This document shows positions 62,001-64,000 of a stretch of 64,000 nt of DNA, in pieces. Location of the stretch: positions 1 to 64,000 of IMG/VR virus record IMGVR_UViG_3300025669_000021. One strand, given 5' to 3'. The DNA comes from a virus. The position numbers were made by a program, and so were the translations under genes. How positions within the stretch are numbered: the stretch's first letter is position 1; every line of letters begins with the position of its first letter. The notes under the pieces were generated by a model. That model saw only the letters and a list, made by a program, of their open reading frames with translations, was not told the origin of the DNA and did no database searches.

Positions 62001-63702
62001 AGAGGATCCTTACCCCGCACTGATGGATACATTGGTAAAGGGAATGAGAGAGGCTGATCGTAATGAGATTATGTTGTTCTTCCGAAATCTCCTAGTTTCT
62101 GACAGAAACGGTCTTTATTCTCCAGGGCTAGATAAGGCAGAGCGGTTATCTGATATAGGTCACAAAGTATCACTGCAAGATACTGGGAACACTATTGATA
62201 TATGGGTTGACGGCAAGAAAGAGAGATGGCAGTTCCCGAATGAAGACGTATATAAGTCGTTAAAGGGACTATGCGAGGCTCCTACTCCGTACAAGGCTTG
62301 GGCAACGATATCAGGAAAGATGCTCCGTGCTGGTATCATTAATATGCCACAGTTTGCTATCCGTAATGTGATACGTGACTTCCAGCATAGACTCCAAGTT
62401 TCGGATGCCGACCTGATGACATCGCTAAAGAACACATTCAAGCTATACGGGCCGCAGGATGTATCAGACCTGATGACGTTTGGCGGTGACATGGCTGGTC
62501 CTTATCTTCGTAGCAAGGCTGACTATATCCGGTCCATTGAGGCCGCAATGCGTGAAGTTGCCGCAGATCCTAATGCGATCCTGGTCAATCCGGTTGAACT
62601 AGCCAAATTCGCAGCCGGTAAGTACAAGAAACTTATGGAGTCTTCCGAGCGGATAGGTCGTATTGCAGAGTTCAAGTCTTCCTATGCCTACGCTAGGGAA
62701 AAGCTGGGATACACCAAATATCAAGCTCAGTTGTACGCCGGGGATAAGGCCAGGGGATTGATCGACTTTGCCGTTATGGGTACATGGATTAGGGAAATCA
62801 ACTCTCTAATTCCTTTTACTGGGGCAGCAGTCCGAGGGCTAGTAGTGACCGCGGAAGCATTTAAGAAGAACAAGAAGCGATTCACGATGATCTGGGCCCT
62901 GACGTCTCTATTGCCGTCTATCCTGGCGCGGCTAATGGCATCGGCTACTGGTGATGATGAGGAGTACCAGCAGTTGCCTCCGTATCTAAGGGATATGTTC
63001 TTCAACTTCAAGGTTGGGCCTAATACATGGCTCCGGATACCGAAGAACTTTGAAATGGGAGTCCTTGGCGCTATTGGTGATCGCATGGTTGATCAAATGA
63101 TGGGAAATAAGAACGCCTGGGAAGGATATATGGGATCAGTGGCAAAAGGATTTTTGCCAGTCGACGAGACAGCCGTAGCCGGGGCTGGATTATTGAAGGG
63201 GATAGCAGAGGTTAGATCTAACTATGATTGGTTCCGGGATAAGAACATCATTCCTACCGATGAAAAAGACAGTTTACTTGAATTTCGTCACACAGAACGG
63301 GGATCTCGGCTTGGTCAGGCGCTCCAGAAGATCATAGGAGTGGATTCTCGGAACGTCGACCACTTAATGAGGGCTACATTCGGGATTGCCGGTAGTACGG
63401 CTGTAAGACTATCTAACGCGGGTAGGAAGGATAAGCAGGGCCCCGGGCTAAAGGAGTTGGGCGTGTTCACATCCTCACCAGCATACGAGGCCATGGATGT
63501 CCAATGGGTGCAGACCCAAGCTAAAGAGCTTGGAGTATTCCATAGAAGGGACTACAAAGGGCTCCAGGACACGATATCGCAATACTTTGAAGCTCGTAGT
63601 GGCGCCCGAAGAGATTTGTTGGCAAAAAGAGTCAGACGTGAAGCGCGTAGGATTCGTAGAAATTGGGAGAGAGTCCCACCAAGAGTAAGTAAGAGGAGAT
63701 AG
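53008..63702 (+). CDS. Giant polyvalent virion protein: N6-MTase, helicase, zincin, LPD38-like
   Basis: A 3564-residue multidomain protein of the DarB-like/large polyvalent kind, thought to be packaged and ejected to protect incoming DNA. Order: internal-protein-like helical part (1-440); Pro/Glu linkers (about 545-620, 690-800); N6-adenine methylase with YEPTAGMGAL near 1010 and MNPPFG near 1072; a disordered linker (about 1200-1350); strawberry-notch-like SF2 helicase with ADETGIGKGRQAA near 1439, MDESHKG near 1568 and QILGRIKRSG near 1972; zincin HEIAHSLDD near 2622; helical end with LPD38-like INMPQFAIRNVIRDF (about 3112), RLMASATGD and a basic tail. All catalytic boxes look intact. Only six bases separate it from the internal protein gene. 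Confidence 0.85.
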   Translation: MANGLLDPDQELAFIKSLDDETAPVDGAGAFRPPEVDDPPEEETLDGKKELFWLENLDQEIRQESVKELKAKGQTAILGKSKARMPFGEKLRRSFSGEPFGADVTPVEGAIAYLSPVARTNKRLELNEIREKLSRTAGAESVEDELALYSKNFEGWSDGDLFQYVHGSTEIPPDRVIDREQTIRTSLERDKQMLERLTAFDQELEERDGPLSENAPTVMKLNNLLEDGVFGAIDMIPYMIKMAAGPVGVFVEAMTQFDERLHGEGKINEDGRYEITKEQAGVFEAAWKSILSAGAEYYIEKKVGSQLKLLGGKKGAQRFLSAGMQESIEKLSKKMVGKSFGKTGTKLSELTGAKILQGFNPANLFEEIIVEEGLQAVWDAAWNLDNMVDPENPDRKLDFAERQALALSSFAKSIPEMAISFSLFGIGGQGANKLSSIRTRSAQKKYLTELGLEPERQKQIMDEKDPKNRGEMLLQEILSRHLRAEAFGVPFPFAQDKESLNNRLEDAEKLFKFGTEKAPPSVMDQLSVRAKLATIKAGLPAEGKEGEQPADQPSKTPIEPPAPKDETPIPPEDQPPIEEDDETPETGPKGQDLVDTFTDENGIIFERFEGPDGTSTMIQRDPENKDPIQVIKGDKDVILKRYTEQIDKIKKIEEKPPVDTKAVKAKYLDDYVSYLMDDSQDKPPAEPDISEMSLNNLRRQAKEIALDRKRKDEKPPEDKKPPKEKKTATDEIEDIDIDDLDDLLDEADEGEAPAETPTPPPPRDDRPPVDDNRPPVDRPPAEAGEVSNDNVDKLKDLFPGLGAPTQLGSPAGAEKEPAFSKEKYAAATPVFVSSIKDMSAGGKTLKDFLSWAIKSFGSDIKPYLKQFVVDVKAGKINLKEEDKADTPPPPPPGPQDNTTRIRALILSDASMQQKSADMKKMARELDISDKAVQEMVEAELVRMARKIIVANDTKPGNTDAQTMKDLIALYEKQPIFSARSSGSVSRQAYSTPLPLAFAIERMIDAKNGSKVYEPTAGMGALVIDVDPKKVDVNEIDSVRVQELKKNGYNQVTSNDASLQPPADRLKSYDKVIMNPPFGTRKDGAMRWNGFRITQLDHEIALRTLDQMTDNGQAAIILGASLHQSDELTRKDRALLNAIMNNFNVVDNFEVSGDLYRKQGASFPTRVLIISGRKPATEEQLAPKKVDRLNTWREIEDRIEGNKNESKRIRDIVESERRSKTTDGPGEGGEPPQGPRRIPESTGEPPIPTDTGVDRGGDTGGSEDAGGSSDERTDGTRHSKRKKPPLPETISESEHRKRRESDSGVEKGRRGGTTARDKHDFVRRGEPRDHRVDPLKVPGENDIVNIDEFTSTYVPFSRAPGLDTVSPRYMALPMFRAMKELTDQVGDLDYYLVDKLGYDNVQHLWDGDNERSTAGLAAEQIDSIAQTIYQIEANKAGMIVADETGIGKGRQAAALMRYAIREGKMPVFFTATPKLFSDMYGDLQDIDTTLSPLLVGSQGKAEVKDVDDKVIVAYEAKQKQIMKRYLDGDEDALKEFDSIFATYSQINAADNIQQRFFQALSERDDVFFIMDESHKGAGQTSTTGVYLRGGETEKKDPQTKETIKTEYPGALRSDGVSGVTYLSATYAKNPQAMGLYFWTDISKAANTPEDLEFIFENGGVPIQQVSSAALAETGQLVRREKSFDGVKFEQEDIKMDERERAELIADVDEVTSILGDIVDYSNRAIDVMGTLPDYLVKKRNSVQTQLQTTTFASVVHNKIAQLMYSMKLKYAVEEAIATHKRGEKPVLAVVNTMESFLEDYVRKNHLSEGDTVDVNFADTLKTALDRTMRASVEGPTGDNEHIEFTPEQLGMRSEYDELMADIDALELDLPASPIDWLRHELEKADISTGELTGRSLMLEYQDDGTAILRSRTPKERADKNGPTNAFNRGDIDAIILNKSGSTGISLHAAEKFDDHKKRRMIVVDAHPDINEFKQILGRIKRSGMIEPDENGVAAASYIMLKLPLESENRPFAVINQKMKSLNALTTAGADADLDVKAVDILNKYGNQAASEMLFEDDELTDKLRMSSDVNMNEEGGLLAANQRLVLKFTGRLALLTNKEQAEVWEDLLVKYNEIVALEKSTGQYDLEVAVHDDWDAELVDEAVLEEGEDSSSIFTSDVVLSQYDIKDTRKPPSLEEVQSAYNESFGPDSRPHVVKKGLIDSLNEASAKAIGEEPAFEAEKKAVAEPVVETEEGEDAPAEKKEPKGPVESAEHKNYVKKKELADQVRENMNDLLSFTFKHIGKGVLIEVGDESYEGVITSITHKPTKKGIPGRASKYRIEVMINSPLRKLVLPLSKIQNGDVTLSDIPGNQSLSDTFSEDHRTAENRVRRYVMTGNVMRAIPLTEGKGSIVTFRNDKEQDILGLLMPQSWSPSQLGRDPRNELNSGEAVRIWMEKYAHTSDNVSTGGDLVIQKQYDDRYTVNVPASKNGQKYYLDQGLLEITGEFNKSSKRQLVRVDKETMEKVANYVINEMKENFVPNRLDPKQIDDANGRAPADGGVAATSGQTEQGASKKKKKKESQTPRIDPDPIKGQKPKNVRQAVLDLTNALGKKIYNSKVPKKFAGVYYTDTGNISIKATDHLDTIAHEIAHSLDDRYGIVAEWAGNYDKSPFDEELRHLWVYGSVTKTGARAKLIYKRAEGVAEWVRAYIMNPEEAKALAPKFHDFIKEKVPKEAWDAIEQFSVDVRVLAGATGEEKVLARITTPEDKEGFLSRLRNGKRGPLDMTLWDKFSQTFIDSRTMSNKAFALASDIQGGVLPDDDPRLMANIYLGIISKIEDVFDTGMINHEGVKLRSSDGQLMNLKWLYSALDNTSEETIAAEAKATTAFMIAQRTIEKSAILGKRVISGIGSGIGSDVDVARQTIEELEEDPKKAKRVKEAARRYREFADSILRYMVDKGRMSEKDYDKIKEQNEYYVAMHRVMEISTVDPVVFFKPARGGGDRIGNIIMPGSLKKFKGSDKMLEDPYPALMDTLVKGMREADRNEIMLFFRNLLVSDRNGLYSPGLDKAERLSDIGHKVSLQDTGNTIDIWVDGKKERWQFPNEDVYKSLKGLCEAPTPYKAWATISGKMLRAGIINMPQFAIRNVIRDFQHRLQVSDADLMTSLKNTFKLYGPQDVSDLMTFGGDMAGPYLRSKADYIRSIEAAMREVAADPNAILVNPVELAKFAAGKYKKLMESSERIGRIAEFKSSYAYAREKLGYTKYQAQLYAGDKARGLIDFAVMGTWIREINSLIPFTGAAVRGLVVTAEAFKKNKKRFTMIWALTSLLPSILARLMASATGDDEEYQQLPPYLRDMFFNFKVGPNTWLRIPKNFEMGVLGAIGDRMVDQMMGNKNAWEGYMGSVAKGFLPVDETAVAGAGLLKGIAEVRSNYDWFRDKNIIPTDEKDSLLEFRHTERGSRLGQALQKIIGVDSRNVDHLMRATFGIAGSTAVRLSNAGRKDKQGPGLKELGVFTSSPAYEAMDVQWVQTQAKELGVFHRRDYKGLQDTISQYFEARSGARRDLLAKRVRREARRIRRNWERVPPRVSKRR

Positions 63703-63707
63703 GCAGC

Positions 63708-64000
63708 ATGAAGAAGTTCAAAATAGCATCGTGTATAGCGGGTAGCGTTCTTTTGGTCAGTATTGCAATGGCTGGCGGGTTCAAGGGTCTGATAAGTGGG
63801 TCATTCACTGGCACGACCAACAGATTCACGTACAAAAGCAGCAGTCCTGCAGGGATCTCTGCTGTCAGGTTGTACCCGAATGTACCAGCAGCTACATCAA
63901 TCAGCTTCTCTAACACCGGGGAACTGTCGACAACCCTTAACTCTGTCACAAATGCGCCTGGGGCAACCTACACCGATGGATCTTGTCCGTATCAGCTAAA
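63708..64000 (+). CDS. Secreted protein, cut by the window end
   Basis: ATG 63708 follows AAGAGGAGAT. The first residues MKKFKIASCIAGSVLLVSIA then MAGG form a Sec signal peptide; about 97 residues are visible, a strand-rich, Ser/Thr-rich start (LISGSFTGTTNRFTYKSSSP) similar in style to the secreted protein at 38920. The 3' end lies outside the window. Confidence 0.65.
   Translation, partial: MKKFKIASCIAGSVLLVSIAMAGGFKGLISGSFTGTTNRFTYKSSSPAGISAVRLYPNVPAATSISFSNTGELSTTLNSVTNAPGATYTDGSCPYQL

Overview
The window is tailed-bacteriophage DNA, read as one piece of a large phage or phage-like element. No ribosomal, tRNA or host housekeeping gene was recognised. Genes are tightly packed, mostly joined by ATGA, TAATG or TGATG overlaps, and lie on the + strand except for one minus-strand island (about 21.75-25.07 kb). 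Lipoprotein signals, Sec signal peptides and an O-antigen ligase/polymerase-like protein point to a Gram-negative host; the host itself cannot be named from the sequence.

Left part (0.1-16.3 kb): a lambda gpA-type terminase pair, a ParB-domain protein, a TET-associated-type glycosyltransferase (DNA base modification), a DUF1064-like nuclease, a 464-base gene-free stretch that folds like a structured RNA, then a MoxR ATPase / DUF3150-like / metallopeptidase-VWA module in which each large gene is followed by a paralogous small Cys-rich gene. Recombination and replication genes follow: a possible annealing protein, a Cas4/RecB-like Fe-S exonuclease, an initiator-like protein and a PAPS-reductase-family PP-loop enzyme.

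Cassette zone (16.4-21.7 kb): about ten small genes, a second PP-loop enzyme, a DUF7768-like protein, an adenine or cytosine-N4 DNA methylase and the O-antigen ligase-like gene. They are separated by ten copies of a related linker that carries the ribosome binding site of the next gene and often encodes a shared C-terminal tail (DSPASPT...) on the previous one. This is the most unusual structure in the window.

Minus-strand island (25.07-21.75 kb): small genes including a divergent CsrA, a ribbon-helix-helix protein, DUF6908-like and DUF7007-like proteins. A divergent regulatory region separates it from the rightward genes.

Right part (25.2-64 kb): small accessory genes (zinc ribbons, a predicted Acb2/Tad1-like anti-defence protein, a papain-like protein, a lipoprotein), then a second terminase pair (26.7 and 35.0 kb) and a podovirus-like late operon: portal, scaffold, P22-type coat, adaptors, tail and fibre proteins, internal virion proteins and a 3564-residue polyvalent protein (N6-MTase, SNF2/strawberry-notch-like helicase, zincin, LPD38-like end). 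Several proteins in this late operon carry Sec signal peptides. The second terminase sits directly before the portal and is the likely packaging motor; the role of the first is unclear.
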